A stretch of 64,000 bases of DNA from Pontixanthobacter aquaemixtae (GTDB lineage Bacteria > Pseudomonadota > Alphaproteobacteria > Sphingomonadales > Sphingomonadaceae). The first letter of the stretch is position 1, and every line of letters starts with the position of its first letter. Positions 8,940 to 19,034 of the stretch are shown here, piece after piece. The notes under the pieces are model-generated. The model worked only from the letters and a program-made list of their open reading frames with translations, was not told the DNA's origin and made no database searches. The stretch covers positions 336,001-400,000 of the forward strand of contig NZ_WTYX01000001.1 in assembly GCF_009827395.1 (NCBI RefSeq), written 5' to 3'. The translations under genes and the position numbers were made by a program.

Positions 8940-11900
8940 TGAGCGAGCGGGACGCAGCGGCCGCAATCGACGAACCATCCGTCGAGCCCACGCGCAAACG
9001 GCGAAGGCTGCTCAAAGTGCTGGCCGGCTCGGTGGTTGGACTGTTCGTCTTGCTGGCCCTGGCAGTAGCATTCATCAACAGCCCGTTCGGCAAAAGGTGG
9101 ATCGCCGACGAAATTGCCAAAGTCGCCCCGGCCTCAGGCCTGCGCTTTGAAGTTGGCCGGATAGAGGGTGACATTTTTGGCGCAGCGACATTGCACGATG
9201 TCACGGTTTCCGATCCCAAAGGCGAATTTCTGACCATTCCAGAAGTCGAACTCGATTGGCGCCCGCTCAGCTGGCTCACCAGCGGGTTGGATGTCCGAAC
9301 ACTCGTTGCGCGGCGGGGAAATTTGCTGCGTACACCCGAATTGCTGCCCGGCGATCCGGATGCGCCGATATTGCCTGACTTCGATATCAGGGTCGATCAT
9401 CTCGAGATCGACAGCCTGACCGTCGCGCGCGGGATTGTCGGAGACAGCTCTCCGGTCATCGATTTGGTCGCCAAAGCCGATATCCGCGATGGTTTGGTGT
9501 TCCTGGAAACCGAAGGTGATTTGGGAGAACAAGACAAACTTTACGCTCTGATCCATGCCGAACCCGATGGTGACCGATTTGATCTGAAGCTGGACTATGA
9601 TGCGCCCCAAGGCGGTGTGCTGGCCGGATTGATTGGCGCGGAATCTGGCTACTCTGCAAAAATAGTCGGCGACGGCACATGGAGCGCGTGGGACGGAGCT
9701 TTTCTCGCAAAGCGCGATGAAGAACGAGTCGCCGCATTCAAGATCAGCAACCAGCAGGGCCGTTACAAAATTCTGGGTCAGGCCTATCCCGGGGGTCTGT
9801 TCGCCGGGCTTACCGCCGATGCTTTGGGAGATACCGTTTCGCTGAGCGTGACCGGCACTTTGGAAGAAAGCGTCGCGGCAGGTTCGCTTGCCTTTCGCAC
9901 TGCATCGCTGCGCGGCAAGGGTGCGGGCAGCATCGATCTGGCGAATAACAGCGTTGCTGATTTTGAACTTAGTTCGCAGCTGACCAAACCGGCCTTGTTC
10001 GGCCAGAACATCCGGCTCGATGGCGCAGAACTGACTGCGACCGTCGATGGCGCGTTTCGCGATTTGACAATCGATCACTTGCTCACGCTCGATGCCTTCC
10101 AGACCGGCGAGACACGGATATCCAACGTTACCCAGCGAGGCGAAGCGACATATGATGGCACGCGCTGGACCTTGCCGCTCAATGCCACGCTGGCACGGAT
10201 CGAAACCGGCAATGTGCTGGCCGATCCGCGTCTGGTTGATGGCACTGTCTCGGGAACGCTTGTCTATAGCGGTTCGCGGCTGCTGTCGGACGATCTGGCG
10301 ATCGACTTCCCCGATGCGAATGCGCGACTGGCGCTTGCGGGTGACACAAGCCGCGGTGCCTATGCATTGCTCGGCCCGATTTCCCTGCGCGGACTTCCGC
10401 TGGAAAATATCGGCGCGGTCAGTGGTTCTGCGAAGATCGATTTCCGCATTGGCAACAATTACCCTTGGACGTTGAAAGCGGACTTTGACGGGCGGATCCC
10501 GCAGGTGACCAATGCCACTCTCGCCAATCTTGCCGGGCCCAATATCAAGCTCAGCGGCGGTGTTTCTCTCGGTTCGGTTGCGCCGCTTGATTTCAGGAAT
10601 GTACAGCTGAGCGCGCAGAAACTGTCGCTCTCGCTCAACGGCAAGGTGCGCGGCAGCACGACCAGCGTTGCCGGCCGGGGCAGGCATGTCGATTACGGCG
10701 CGTTCACGGTAGAAGCCGCGATGGCCGACGCGGGCCCCACCGCTGTGCTGGTCTTTGCAAGCCCGCTCCCCGCTGCAGGTCTCAAAGATGTTCGTGTTGC
10801 GATTGCCCCCACCAAAGACGGCTTTGCGATCGACACCGAAGGACAATCGATGCTCGGCGCGTTCAATGGCCAGCTCGGCCTGATTTCGCCCGCGAATGGC
10901 CCGACCGAGATTGCCATCCAGGAACTGAACATCTGGAAGACTTCGGTCGCTGGCAGCCTGACGTTGGGCGATGGCGGCGTTGACGGCGGGCTGATCTTGT
11001 CCGGCGGCGGGCTTGACGGACGGATCGGCCTTGCCTCGCGCGGGGGCGGGCAGGGGTTCTCATTCGATATTACTGCACGCAATGCCAGCTTCGCCGGCGC
11101 AACACCGATTTCGATTGCCAAAGCCGATCTGGAAGGGCGCGGCTATCTGAAGGATGGCAATTCCAATGTGGAAGCCAGCATGACCGCGCAGGGCCTCAGC
11201 TACGGGACGCTGTTCATCGGCAGAGTTGCGGCAAAGGCAGAGCTTGAGAATGGCACCGGTACGGCCATCGCCTCTCTCGCCGGGCGTCGCGGAAGCCAGT
11301 TCAATATGCAGCTCAATGCCGGATTTACCCCTGATCGCATTGCCATTGCCGGACGCGGAGACTTTGCGGGCAAACGGGTGACCATGCCGCGGCGCGCGGT
11401 GCTGACGAGACAGGGCGATGGCGGCTGGCAGCTTGCCCCGACGCAGGTTTCCTATGGCGACGGGGCAATGGTTGCCTCGGGTGAGTTTGGCGGCGGATCG
11501 GTTGCGATGGATCTCGCTCTTGACGATATGCCGCTGTCGCTGGTTGATCTGGCGGTTGCGGATATCGGATTGGGCGGCACGGTTTCGGGCAAGGTCGATT
11601 TCCGTTCCTCCGGTTCGGGCGCGCCAACCGGCAATGCCCGGGTGGTGGTCGACGATCTGACCCGTTCCGGGCTGGTACTCTCTTCGAAGCCGATAGATCT
11701 GGCGCTGGTCTCGCGTTTGACCGCTGACCGGCTTGATCTGCGCGCGGTGGTCAAGGAAGACGGCACTCGGCGCGGACGTGTGCAGGGGCGGATCACCGGC
11801 CTCGGCCGGTCGGGCGATCTGACCAGCCGGTTGCGACGCGGATCGCTGTTTGCGGAACTGCGCTATAACGGACCGGCAGCTGCGATATGGCGTCTTGCCG

Positions 11901-13129
11901 CGATCGAAGCGTTCGATTTGACCGGACCGATGGGCGTTGCTGCCAATGTCACCGGCACTTTGGCCAATCCGCAAGTTCGCGGGTCGCTGACAAGCGACAA
12001 TCTGCGCGTGCAAAGCGCGCTGTCGGGTACCGATGTGCAGAATGTGTCGGTGCGCGGAAGCTTTGCCGGATCAAGGCTGCGGCTTACGCGTTTTGCGGGC
12101 ACGACAGCAAATGGCGGTACGGTTTCGGGCAGCGGCACGGTCAATCTGGAAAACCTTGGCGAGCGCGGGCCTGCGCTGGATATCCGCGTGGCGGCAAAGA
12201 ACGCGCGGCTGCTCAATGCCAACGGGATCGATGCGACGGTGACCGGCCCGCTCAGGCTGATCTCCAACGGCATCGGCGGGACCATCGCCGGACGGGTGCA
12301 GATCAACCGTGCGGCCTGGTCGCTTGGCACGGCGGCGGATGATGCCAGCCTGCCGCGTATTCGCACGCGCGAGATCAACATACCTGCCGATATCGCCCCG
12401 CGCCGCGCGGGCTACCGGCCATGGCGCTATATGATCAATGCCAAGGCCGACAGCCGCGTCGATGTCGACGGGATGGGGCTCGACAGCGAATGGCGCGCCG
12501 ACATCCAGCTGCGCGGCACCACCGATGATCCGCGTATCGGCGGCAATGCGCGGGTGGTGCGCGGCTATTACAGTTTTGCCGGCACGCGATTTGAACTGAC
12601 ACGCGGCCGGATCGATTTCGATGCCAACGTCCCGATCGATCCGCGGCTTGATATTATCGCCGAGACAGATCGCGACGGCTTGAACGTCGAAGTCGCGGTG
12701 CAGGGCAATGCGCTGCAGCCCGAAATCACTTTCAGCTCAACCCCACCGCTGCCCGAAGAAGAGATCCTCTCGCGCCTGCTGTTTGGCGGATCAATTACCC
12801 AGCTCTCCGCCACAGATGCACTGCAATTGGGCACAGCGCTGGCCAGCCTGCGGGGCGGGGCGGGGCTCGATCCGATCAATGCGCTGCGCACCGCAATCGG
12901 CCTCGACCGGCTGCGGATTGTCAGCGCCGATCCCGCACTGGGCCGCCAGACCGGCGTCGCTTTGGGCAAGAATATCGGGCGGCGTTTCTACGTTGAAATC
13001 GTCACCGACGGACGCGGCTATAGCGCGACCGAAGCCGAATTCCGCATCACCGGTTGGCTGTCCTTGCTCGGAAGCGTGTCGACCATCGGGCGGGAAAGCG
13101 CATCGCTGGAAATCAGCCGCGATTATTGA
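8939..13129 (+). CDS. tamB: Translocation and assembly module protein TamB (DUF490/AsmA-like)
   Basis: The 1396-residue product has one N-terminal membrane anchor (about residues 24-46). A very long beta-rich, low-complexity body follows, then the TamB C-terminal domain (about residues 1050-1396, including SFAGTRFELTRGRIDFDAN and the end region RRFYVEIVTDGRG). TamB spans the periplasm as a lipid-conducting beta-taco and works with TamA in outer membrane protein and phospholipid transport. Start and stop are clear: its ATG overlaps the tamA stop, and its 3' end overlaps by 7 nt the end of the convergent gene at 13123-13500. Confidence 0.93.
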   Translation: MSERDAAAAIDEPSVEPTRKRRRLLKVLAGSVVGLFVLLALAVAFINSPFGKRWIADEIAKVAPASGLRFEVGRIEGDIFGAATLHDVTVSDPKGEFLTIPEVELDWRPLSWLTSGLDVRTLVARRGNLLRTPELLPGDPDAPILPDFDIRVDHLEIDSLTVARGIVGDSSPVIDLVAKADIRDGLVFLETEGDLGEQDKLYALIHAEPDGDRFDLKLDYDAPQGGVLAGLIGAESGYSAKIVGDGTWSAWDGAFLAKRDEERVAAFKISNQQGRYKILGQAYPGGLFAGLTADALGDTVSLSVTGTLEESVAAGSLAFRTASLRGKGAGSIDLANNSVADFELSSQLTKPALFGQNIRLDGAELTATVDGAFRDLTIDHLLTLDAFQTGETRISNVTQRGEATYDGTRWTLPLNATLARIETGNVLADPRLVDGTVSGTLVYSGSRLLSDDLAIDFPDANARLALAGDTSRGAYALLGPISLRGLPLENIGAVSGSAKIDFRIGNNYPWTLKADFDGRIPQVTNATLANLAGPNIKLSGGVSLGSVAPLDFRNVQLSAQKLSLSLNGKVRGSTTSVAGRGRHVDYGAFTVEAAMADAGPTAVLVFASPLPAAGLKDVRVAIAPTKDGFAIDTEGQSMLGAFNGQLGLISPANGPTEIAIQELNIWKTSVAGSLTLGDGGVDGGLILSGGGLDGRIGLASRGGGQGFSFDITARNASFAGATPISIAKADLEGRGYLKDGNSNVEASMTAQGLSYGTLFIGRVAAKAELENGTGTAIASLAGRRGSQFNMQLNAGFTPDRIAIAGRGDFAGKRVTMPRRAVLTRQGDGGWQLAPTQVSYGDGAMVASGEFGGGSVAMDLALDDMPLSLVDLAVADIGLGGTVSGKVDFRSSGSGAPTGNARVVVDDLTRSGLVLSSKPIDLALVSRLTADRLDLRAVVKEDGTRRGRVQGRITGLGRSGDLTSRLRRGSLFAELRYNGPAAAIWRLAAIEAFDLTGPMGVAANVTGTLANPQVRGSLTSDNLRVQSALSGTDVQNVSVRGSFAGSRLRLTRFAGTTANGGTVSGSGTVNLENLGERGPALDIRVAAKNARLLNANGIDATVTGPLRLISNGIGGTIAGRVQINRAAWSLGTAADDASLPRIRTREINIPADIAPRRAGYRPWRYMINAKADSRVDVDGMGLDSEWRADIQLRGTTDDPRIGGNARVVRGYYSFAGTRFELTRGRIDFDANVPIDPRLDIIAETDRDGLNVEVAVQGNALQPEITFSSTPPLPEEEILSRLLFGGSITQLSATDALQLGTALASLRGGAGLDPINALRTAIGLDRLRIVSADPALGRQTGVALGKNIGRRFYVEIVTDGRGYSATEAEFRITGWLSLLGSVSTIGRESASLEISRDY

Positions 13130-13500
13130 TGCGCTTCCAGGGCTTTCAGCCGCTGGTCATGCTCCTGATCTTTCAGCCGCGATTGTTCTGAATACATATC
13201 CTGCCCGTCCATCCACCCGCCGCGCTTGGTCAGCTCGGTCTGCATGGTTTGCGATGCCGCCACAAGCAAAGTGACATTCTCCGTAAGCCGGTCAATCTTG
13301 TCGCTATTGGCGTTGGCGGTGCTGCTGGCCTGGGTGATCTGCGCCATGATCAGCGCGAACCCGCCAATCAGGACGATGCTGAATGTCGCAACGCCCAGCT
13401 TGATCCATAAATCGGCCTGCGTTTTGGCACTGATCGCTGTGGCTTCCGGCTTCAAAGCCTCGAGAATGGCCTTGGCATCGGGGGAAAGCGGCCTGTTCAT
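13123..13500 (-). CDS. Small holin-like membrane protein next to endolysin
   Basis: The product has 125 residues. One strong membrane helix (LGVATFSIVLIGGFALIMA, about residues 33-52) is followed by a helical, coiled-coil-prone region with heptad-like spacing. The C terminus is charged and very polar (DQEHDQRLKALEAHQ). No named family is recognised. Its start codon overlaps the stop of the endolysin gene by 4 nt (ATGA), so the two are translationally coupled, as in phage lysis cassettes. The holin or spanin-like role is inferred from that pairing. Its 3' end overlaps the 3' end of tamB. Confidence 0.6.
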   Translation of the reverse strand: MNRPLSPDAKAILEALKPEATAISAKTQADLWIKLGVATFSIVLIGGFALIMAQITQASSTANANSDKIDRLTENVTLLVAASQTMQTELTKRGGWMDGQDMYSEQSRLKDQEHDQRLKALEAHQ

Positions 13501-14147
13501 GCAGCCGCTCCGTACAGCGCGGCTTCGGCCGTGCGGCGCCGAGTCAGACCCTTGAGCACCCGGCCTCCTGCGCGGTTCCAGCGGGCAAATTCGCGCAAGG
13601 CACCGGCGTAGTCACCCTGCTTGTGGCATTTGCTCAGCGTGGCGCGGCCAATGGCGCCGGTGTTATAGTGGAAGCTGACCAACGCATCGAACTGGTTTTG
13701 CGTGGTTGCGCAGCCGTCCAGCGCGCGCGCAACATCATCGGCATAACGCACAAGATCGCTTTCCAGCCGGGCATCGCACTGGGCGCGGGTCCAAACGGTG
13801 CCGGGGCCGATCCGCCCCATGCCATCCAATCCGCGGCCGGTCGCGCCCCAGCCGATGGTCCATGGATCGCCGCCGGTCCCGGGGTCGGGATAGGCTTCCA
13901 CCAATCCATCGGTGCGCAGCCGGGCACAGCCTTCGAACTGTTTGATCAGGGCAATACCTGCACTGCCGATGGCGGTAGGGCAGAGACATGGACCACTTGG
14001 ACCACTGTCCTGACCAGAATTTTCTTCGCTGCCGAGCGCCTGGTCGAGCGCGCCATCCAGCGCGTCAACTTCATGCTGTTTGAATCCGCGTCCAAGCATT
14101 TTGCGGACGGTATCGAAAATAGGGGTGCGTTTGGTCGGGGAAGTCAT
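13497..14147 (-). CDS. GH24 endolysin (T4-type lysozyme)
   Basis: The 216-residue product has a roughly 55-residue N-terminal extension and then a glycoside hydrolase family 24 lysozyme domain that cleaves peptidoglycan. The catalytic triad is visible as Glu72 (IKQFEGC), Asp88 (EAYPDPGTG) and Thr97 (DPWTIGWGATG). The helix SFHYNTGAIGRATL and the end ARWNRAGGRVLKGLTRRR are typical. There is no signal peptide or signal-anchor, so export would need a holin, which fits the coupled membrane protein downstream. The ATG at 14147 is chosen because the longer GTG start adds nothing family-like. No phage structural genes are nearby. Confidence 0.87.
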   Translation of the reverse strand: MTSPTKRTPIFDTVRKMLGRGFKQHEVDALDGALDQALGSEENSGQDSGPSGPCLCPTAIGSAGIALIKQFEGCARLRTDGLVEAYPDPGTGGDPWTIGWGATGRGLDGMGRIGPGTVWTRAQCDARLESDLVRYADDVARALDGCATTQNQFDALVSFHYNTGAIGRATLSKCHKQGDYAGALREFARWNRAGGRVLKGLTRRRTAEAALYGAAA

Positions 14148-14367
14148 ATCGGGGCCTCGCTTTAGGGGGGAATCGAGACCGGACAATTAGGCACGAAGAC
14201 GCCGAGTAGGAAAATGGTTTTTGCAATCCCCCCGCGGCGCGGCGGCGTGTGGAGCGGGTCCTGAAAACGCGGATGTGTAGAGGGCTGCGTAGCTTGTCCC
14301 TTCGCGACACGTAAATTGGGAATGTGGGCTGGTTGCCTTGCTGGCTGGCTCGCTTTTGTACGCTCAG

Positions 14368-15357
14368 TCAGTTGGAGCGGTTGTGACGTCCCAAGTAAAT
14401 TCCCTCGATGGCCTCTGGGAAAAAGCCATCCTCTCCGGCGATTCCAGTCTGCCGCCAAAAAATTTGCTGGGCGAATGTTGTTCGGTAAGTCTTCTTGAAC
14501 GCGTCTTGATAAGACAAGTAGCCCCACACGTAGAGTGCATTCTCGATTCCAGCCTTAATCTTGGGAATGGCATCGTCGTGAACACGATCATCAATGCTCG
14601 CATACATGTCGCCAGTTTGCCCGGGGCCAATAGTGTTACTACCTCCACGACCACTTTCCGGCAGCCAGAACTTAAAATCCTGGGGCAGCAGGGCGGGCAA
14701 AATGGACGCCACGATCCGAAAGCGGACATTCTTGGCAGCAGAATTCCCAGTATTTCGAATAATGGGGCAGACAGAGAAGTTGTGTCGGCTGTCTTGATAC
14801 GTGGCGCGTCCGATCAGGACCGAAAGGATGGGCCTCATTTGCATTCGCCCAATCACCATCTGCTGGTCAGCAACTCTTTTGCTGGCCTCAACGCTTTCTT
14901 TGATGTGAGTGGCGTTGTTTTCCATGGACTCCGCAACCCGCGTCATGGCCTCTGCGCTTTGCGAGCCGTATTTCAACGCCTCGGTTGTTTCCGCAGATTG
15001 CGAGATAGAGCGGCGGGTCGCGGCGGCCCTGTCTTTTTGAGCGAGCCTCAGAGATTTGTTAGTTTGACGCAACGCATAGATGACGAGCAATACACTGAAA
15101 AACGAGAGTATGGTACTGGCCCAATCAGCGCCCACGCCCCACCATGCAGCGTCCATGGATTCTTCAGTCCTCGGTGCGACCTCAGTGTGGGACTGAAGAC
15201 CTAGGTCGCCACGCTCATTACTTTGGTTGGCGCTTTCGGTTTGTCCTTGGATACTGGAGGGATTGTTCGAAACAGGCGCCGGTGCTTCCTCTGGTTGAGT
15301 TTCGGGTTGTTGACCTTCGTTGGTTTCGCGCTTCCGAGCGCCCCGATTTAGATTCAT
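14368..15357 (-). CDS. Orphan single-pass membrane protein with coiled coil, unknown function
   Basis: The product has 329 residues. A Gln/Glu/Asn/Pro-rich N-terminal tail (1-68) is followed by one membrane segment (about 79-97, ASTILSFFSVLLVIYAL). A helical coiled-coil stretch (about 100-165) rich in Ala, Ser, Glu and Met comes next, then a globular beta-rich C-terminal domain. No family is recognised. ATG 15357 is supported by GAGGG 5 nt upstream. Codon use and base composition are visibly less GC-rich than in tamB or glnA, which suggests acquisition by transfer. It lies beside the lysozyme pair and may belong to the same accessory insertion. Confidence 0.6.
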   Translation of the reverse strand: MNLNRGARKRETNEGQQPETQPEEAPAPVSNNPSSIQGQTESANQSNERGDLGLQSHTEVAPRTEESMDAAWWGVGADWASTILSFFSVLLVIYALRQTNKSLRLAQKDRAAATRRSISQSAETTEALKYGSQSAEAMTRVAESMENNATHIKESVEASKRVADQQMVIGRMQMRPILSVLIGRATYQDSRHNFSVCPIIRNTGNSAAKNVRFRIVASILPALLPQDFKFWLPESGRGGSNTIGPGQTGDMYASIDDRVHDDAIPKIKAGIENALYVWGYLSYQDAFKKTYRTTFAQQIFWRQTGIAGEDGFFPEAIEGIYLGRHNRSN

Positions 15358-15663
15358 TTTGCCCTCGTTTGTATTGAGGGTCTTTATGAGCGATACTAGC
15401 CAGATGAACAATAATCAGAGTAAATTCGACAAAATCCTAGGCTCCGTGGCCAGCGGTGATCCGCCGACTAGCGCGCGAAAGTAGTCATCAACTCATAAAG
15501 CATCACTAGCGGTCAGTTGTAACGATGGTGATGAAACTCGAATTCTCACAGGTTATCCGAAGGCTTTTTACACCTAACTGAATCAAGACCCCGCTTGTTC
15601 TGCGTCTGAGGGTGTCGCAAAACCTTCCATTGGTCAGTCAATGCTCAGATCAATTTCCCTAAA
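15358..15663. other. Gap between orphan membrane protein gene and glnA terminator
   Basis: This AT-richer stretch must contain the promoter of the minus-strand gene at 14368-15357. Apart from a 32-codon plus-strand frame (15386-15484, see the rejected list) no coding or RNA signal was found. Confidence 0.35.
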
Positions 15664-15699
15664 GAAAAAAATGGCGCCCGGATCGCTCCGGACGCCATT
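15664..15699 (-). terminator. Intrinsic terminator of glnA
   Basis: On the minus strand a 12-bp GC-rich stem (one G.U pair) with a short loop is followed directly by a T-rich tract (seven T, then C and three T). It starts 26 nt beyond the glnA stop codon at 15725. Confidence 0.88.
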
Positions 15700-15724
15700 C
15701 TTTGTTCGTATGTCCAATATGTAA

Positions 15725-17134
15725 TTACGAGCTGTAATACATATCGAATTCGACCGGGCTGGGGGTTGTTTCGAAGCGCATGACTTCTTCCCATTTGAGT
15801 TCTGCATAAGCGTCGATCTGGTCTTTGGAGAACACATCGCCTTTGAGCAGGAATTCGTGATCGGCTTCGAGAGCTTCCAGTGCTTCGCGAAGCGAACCGC
15901 ATACGGTCGGCACGTCGGCCAATTCGGCTGGCGGCAGATCGTACAGGTTCTTGTCCATCGCGTCGCCGGGGTGGATCTTGTTCTCGATCCCGTCGAGGCC
16001 AGCCATCAGCAGTGCAGAGAATGCGAGATAGGGGTTGGCCAGCGCATCGGGGAAGCGGAATTCAACCCGCTTTGCTTTGTCGCCTGCACCGTAAGGAATA
16101 CGACACGACGCCGAACGGTTGCGCGCCGAATAAGCGAGCAGAACCGGCGCCTCGAAGCCAGGTACCAGACGTTTGTAGCTGTTGGTGGTGGCGTTGGTGA
16201 AAGCATTACATGCCTTGGCGTGCTTGATCACACCGCCAATGAAGTGGAGGCAGGATTCGGACAGGCCGCCATATTCATTGCCGGCAAATGTCGGCTTGCC
16301 GTCTTTCCAGATCGACATGTGCGTGTGCATGCCGCTGCCGTTATCTTCCTTGATCGGCTTGGGCATGAAAGTCGCGGTTTTGCCATAGGCATGGGCGACT
16401 TGATGCACGACATATTTGTACACCTGCACGCGGTCAGCAGTTTCGGTGAGGCTGCCGAAGGTAATGCCCAGCTCGTGCTGCGCGGCGGCGACTTCGTGGT
16501 GATGCTTGTCCATGGGCAGGCCCATTTCCATCATCGTCGAAACCATCTCGGCGCGAATGTCCATTGCGCTGTCGACAGGTGCCACAGGGAAGTAACCGCC
16601 CTTGGCGCGCGGACGGTGGCCCATATTACCCGCGTCATAATCGCGTGCGGTGTTGGTCGGCAGTTCGATGTCGTCGATCGTGTAACCTGACCCCGCATAG
16701 CCGTCTTCGAAACGTACATCGTCAAACATGAAGAATTCAGGTTCCGGTCCGACATAGACAGTGTCGCCGATGCCGGTCGATTTCAGGTAAGCTTCTGCGC
16801 GTTTTGCGGTTGAACGCGGATCGCGCGAGTAGAGCTGGCCGTCCGAAGGTTCGACAATGTCGCAGAACAAGGTCAGCATCGGGGTGGCCGAGAACGGATC
16901 AATTACGGTCGCATCCAGATCAGGCTTCAGGATCATGTCCGACTCGTTGATCGCTTTCCAGCCTTCGATCGAAGAACCGTCGAACATCAGTCCGTCTTCC
17001 AAAGCGTCCTCATCCATCGCGCTGGCGCACATCGAAAGGTGCTGCCATTTGCCTTTGGGATCGGTGAAGCGCAGATCGACCCACTCGATCTCGTTGTCCT
17101 TGATCTGTTTTACGATGTCTTTTGCTTTGGCCAT
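15725..17134 (-). CDS. glnA: Type I glutamine synthetase
   Basis: The 469-residue enzyme is a dodecameric GS-I type that makes glutamine from glutamate, ammonia and ATP. Visible motifs are [10 protein letters not shown], the metal/ATP site [37 protein letters not shown], and the adenylylation site Tyr398 in KNLYDLPP. It is therefore probably controlled by GlnE adenylylation. ATG 17134 has a good Shine-Dalgarno sequence (AAGAGGAA); the longer frame upstream is not conserved-looking. It lies 51 nt downstream of glnB in the same direction, the classic glnBA operon, and is closed by a strong terminator. Confidence 0.97.
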   Translation of the reverse strand: MAKAKDIVKQIKDNEIEWVDLRFTDPKGKWQHLSMCASAMDEDALEDGLMFDGSSIEGWKAINESDMILKPDLDATVIDPFSATPMLTLFCDIVEPSDGQLYSRDPRSTAKRAEAYLKSTGIGDTVYVGPEPEFFMFDDVRFEDGYAGSGYTIDDIELPTNTARDYDAGNMGHRPRAKGGYFPVAPVDSAMDIRAEMVSTMMEMGLPMDKHHHEVAAAQHELGITFGSLTETADRVQVYKYVVHQVAHAYGKTATFMPKPIKEDNGSGMHTHMSIWKDGKPTFAGNEYGGLSESCLHFIGGVIKHAKACNAFTNATTNSYKRLVPGFEAPVLLAYSARNRSASCRIPYGAGDKAKRVEFRFPDALANPYLAFSALLMAGLDGIENKIHPGDAMDKNLYDLPPAELADVPTVCGSLREALEALEADHEFLLKGDVFSKDQIDAYAELKWEEVMRFETTPSPVEFDMYYSS

Positions 17135-17185
17135 TGTCGTTCCTCTTGTGGTTGCCCGCACTTTGTCGGGAAGGGTTGGTTGGAT

Positions 17186-17578
<393 letters not shown>

Positions 17579-17588
17579 TCATTTTCTA

Positions 17589-17605
17589 TCCAAGAACTGT
17601 GCCAA
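17589..17605 (-). promoter_or_regulatory. Candidate sigma-54 promoter of glnBA
   Basis: Read on the minus strand, TTGGCAC, a 5-nt spacer (AGTTC) and TTGGA match the -24/-12 consensus TGGCAC-N5-TTGCW, except for the final GC of the -12 element. It lies about 65 nt before the glnB start, a sensible distance. NtrC-driven sigma-54 control of glnBA is established in many proteobacteria; here it is inferred from the match alone. Confidence 0.35.
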
Positions 17606-17754
17606 TTTTCGCAGGCGCGCGGAATCTTGGCACGGTGCATGCAGGACTCGCGTAGTTGAGCCGTTTTGAGCGATCCGCACGGCAAGGTCCGCCTCGGCGG
17701 AGGGTTTCGTTTACCCAAATTCCGACCAAATTTTAGGCAGCGCGTGCTTAAAAA

Positions 17755-18687
17755 TTAGGCAGAGAGGTTGAGCCCGGCTTCTTCAGGCAATCCGCACATC
17801 AGATTGAGCGACTGCACCGCCGCGCCGCTCGCGCCTTTGCCGAGATTGTCGAGCCGCGCGATCAGGCGGGCATTCCACCCGCCTTCATTGCCAAAGACCG
17901 ACAATGTCATACCATCAAAAGGCGGATCGCCATCGCGCAGCAACAGCTCGCCGGGCGGTGCGGCTTCGCTCACGTTCACAATGTTCGAACCAGAATAAAA
18001 CTCACGAAGCGCGTCGCGCAGCTGGTCGGCTGCCGGATTATTGCGCATCGCACCGAGATGGAGCGGCACGTCGACCAGCATCCCGCGATAGGCAGGGACG
18101 ACCGAGGGCGCGAACAGCACGCCATGTTTCAGGCGTGCGTGGCGCTGCATTTCCGGCTGGTGCTTATGCGCCAGATCAAGGCCATATGTGCGGAAAGCGA
18201 GGTCAGGTTCAGCCTCATACCGTTCGATCAACGCCTTTCCGCCGCCCGAAAATCCGCTCACCGCATTGACCGTGAAAGGCCAATCATCGGGAAGCAGCCC
18301 TTGGCGGACCAACGGCGCGACGAGGCCGAGAAACCCGGTGGGATAACACCCCGGATTGCTGACGCGTTTTGCACCGGCCACCACTTCGCGCCCGACCAAT
18401 TCGGGGAAGCCGTAAGTCCACCCTTCGGCAACGCGATGCGCGGTGGAGGCATCGATCACCTTGGTGCGGTCATTATCGATCAGCGCGACCGATTCACGCG
18501 CGGCGTCATCGGGCAGGCACAAGATTGTGACGTCGCAATCATTGATTGCCTCGCGCCGGGCACCTGCATCCTTGCGCAGATCATCGGGCAGGGTGACGAG
18601 CGTAAACTCGCTCCGCGCGGCCAGCCGGTCGCGGATTTCCAGCCCGGTGGTCCCGGCTGCACCATCGATGAAAACGGAAATCGTCAT
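17755..18687 (-). CDS. argC: N-acetyl-gamma-glutamyl-phosphate reductase
   Basis: The 310-residue product is the short (type 2) ArgC class. It reduces N-acetylglutamyl phosphate to the semialdehyde in arginine synthesis, using NADPH. The NADP motif is at the N terminus (FIDGAAGTTGLEIRDRL), and the catalytic Cys is in SNPGCYPTGFLGLV. ATG 18687 overlaps the stop of the SH3-protein gene by 4 nt, so the two are coupled. The longer open frame upstream lies inside that gene and is rejected. Confidence 0.92.
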   Translation of the reverse strand: MTISVFIDGAAGTTGLEIRDRLAARSEFTLVTLPDDLRKDAGARREAINDCDVTILCLPDDAARESVALIDNDRTKVIDASTAHRVAEGWTYGFPELVGREVVAGAKRVSNPGCYPTGFLGLVAPLVRQGLLPDDWPFTVNAVSGFSGGGKALIERYEAEPDLAFRTYGLDLAHKHQPEMQRHARLKHGVLFAPSVVPAYRGMLVDVPLHLGAMRNNPAADQLRDALREFYSGSNIVNVSEAAPPGELLLRDGDPPFDGMTLSVFGNEGGWNARLIARLDNLGKGASGAAVQSLNLMCGLPEEAGLNLSA

Positions 18688-19034
18688 GCCGCGTCGGGCG
18701 TAACCGCGTCCCTTGGCACATAGCCGCTGGGCCCCTTGGCGCTGACGCAGCCCCAATACCAGTCGCCAACATGGTCGAGCACTTCGAAAGTCGATCCCGA
18801 TGCCAGCGTTGCCAGCGTATCTGATCCGGCATTGGCATCCAGCTTTAATTCGACCGGATCATCGCCCACCGTATAGAATTGCGGGATGACGTAATGCGGG
18901 ACCAGATGGCTTTCGGCGAGCGCGATATGCGCCAGATCGCCGCGCAATGGCAAAGTACCCGGCGCAGGGCGGGTCATTGGCCCTTTCAGGCCAAGTTTGC
19001 CCTTGGGCAATTCGTACTGCACTGTGTCGCTCAC
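18684..19034 (-). CDS. SH3 domain-containing protein
   Basis: The 116-residue product has a bacterial SH3-like segment over about residues 66-112. Its conserved pattern includes GSTFEVLDHVGDWYWGCV and SGYVPRDAV. There is no signal peptide, which is unusual for bacterial SH3 proteins that bind the wall, and a similar N-terminal stretch (residues 20-60) suggests a second, diverged SH3 unit. Its binding partner is unknown. It is coupled to argC by a 4-nt overlap, but no functional link is evident. Confidence 0.72.
   Translation of the reverse strand: MSDTVQYELPKGKLGLKGPMTRPAPGTLPLRGDLAHIALAESHLVPHYVIPQFYTVGDDPVELKLDANAGSDTLATLASGSTFEVLDHVGDWYWGCVSAKGPSGYVPRDAVTPDAA

Noticed and set aside
15386-15484. 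A 32-codon plus-strand frame with GAGGG before its ATG
   Set aside because: It sits where the promoter of the divergent gene (start 15357) must be. The GAGGG match is in an AT-rich stretch with no homology or second line of support.
17627-17643. A second TGGCAC-N5-ATGCA sigma-54-like match on the plus strand
   Set aside because: It points away from glnB and no plus-strand gene follows; the -12 box is also imperfect.
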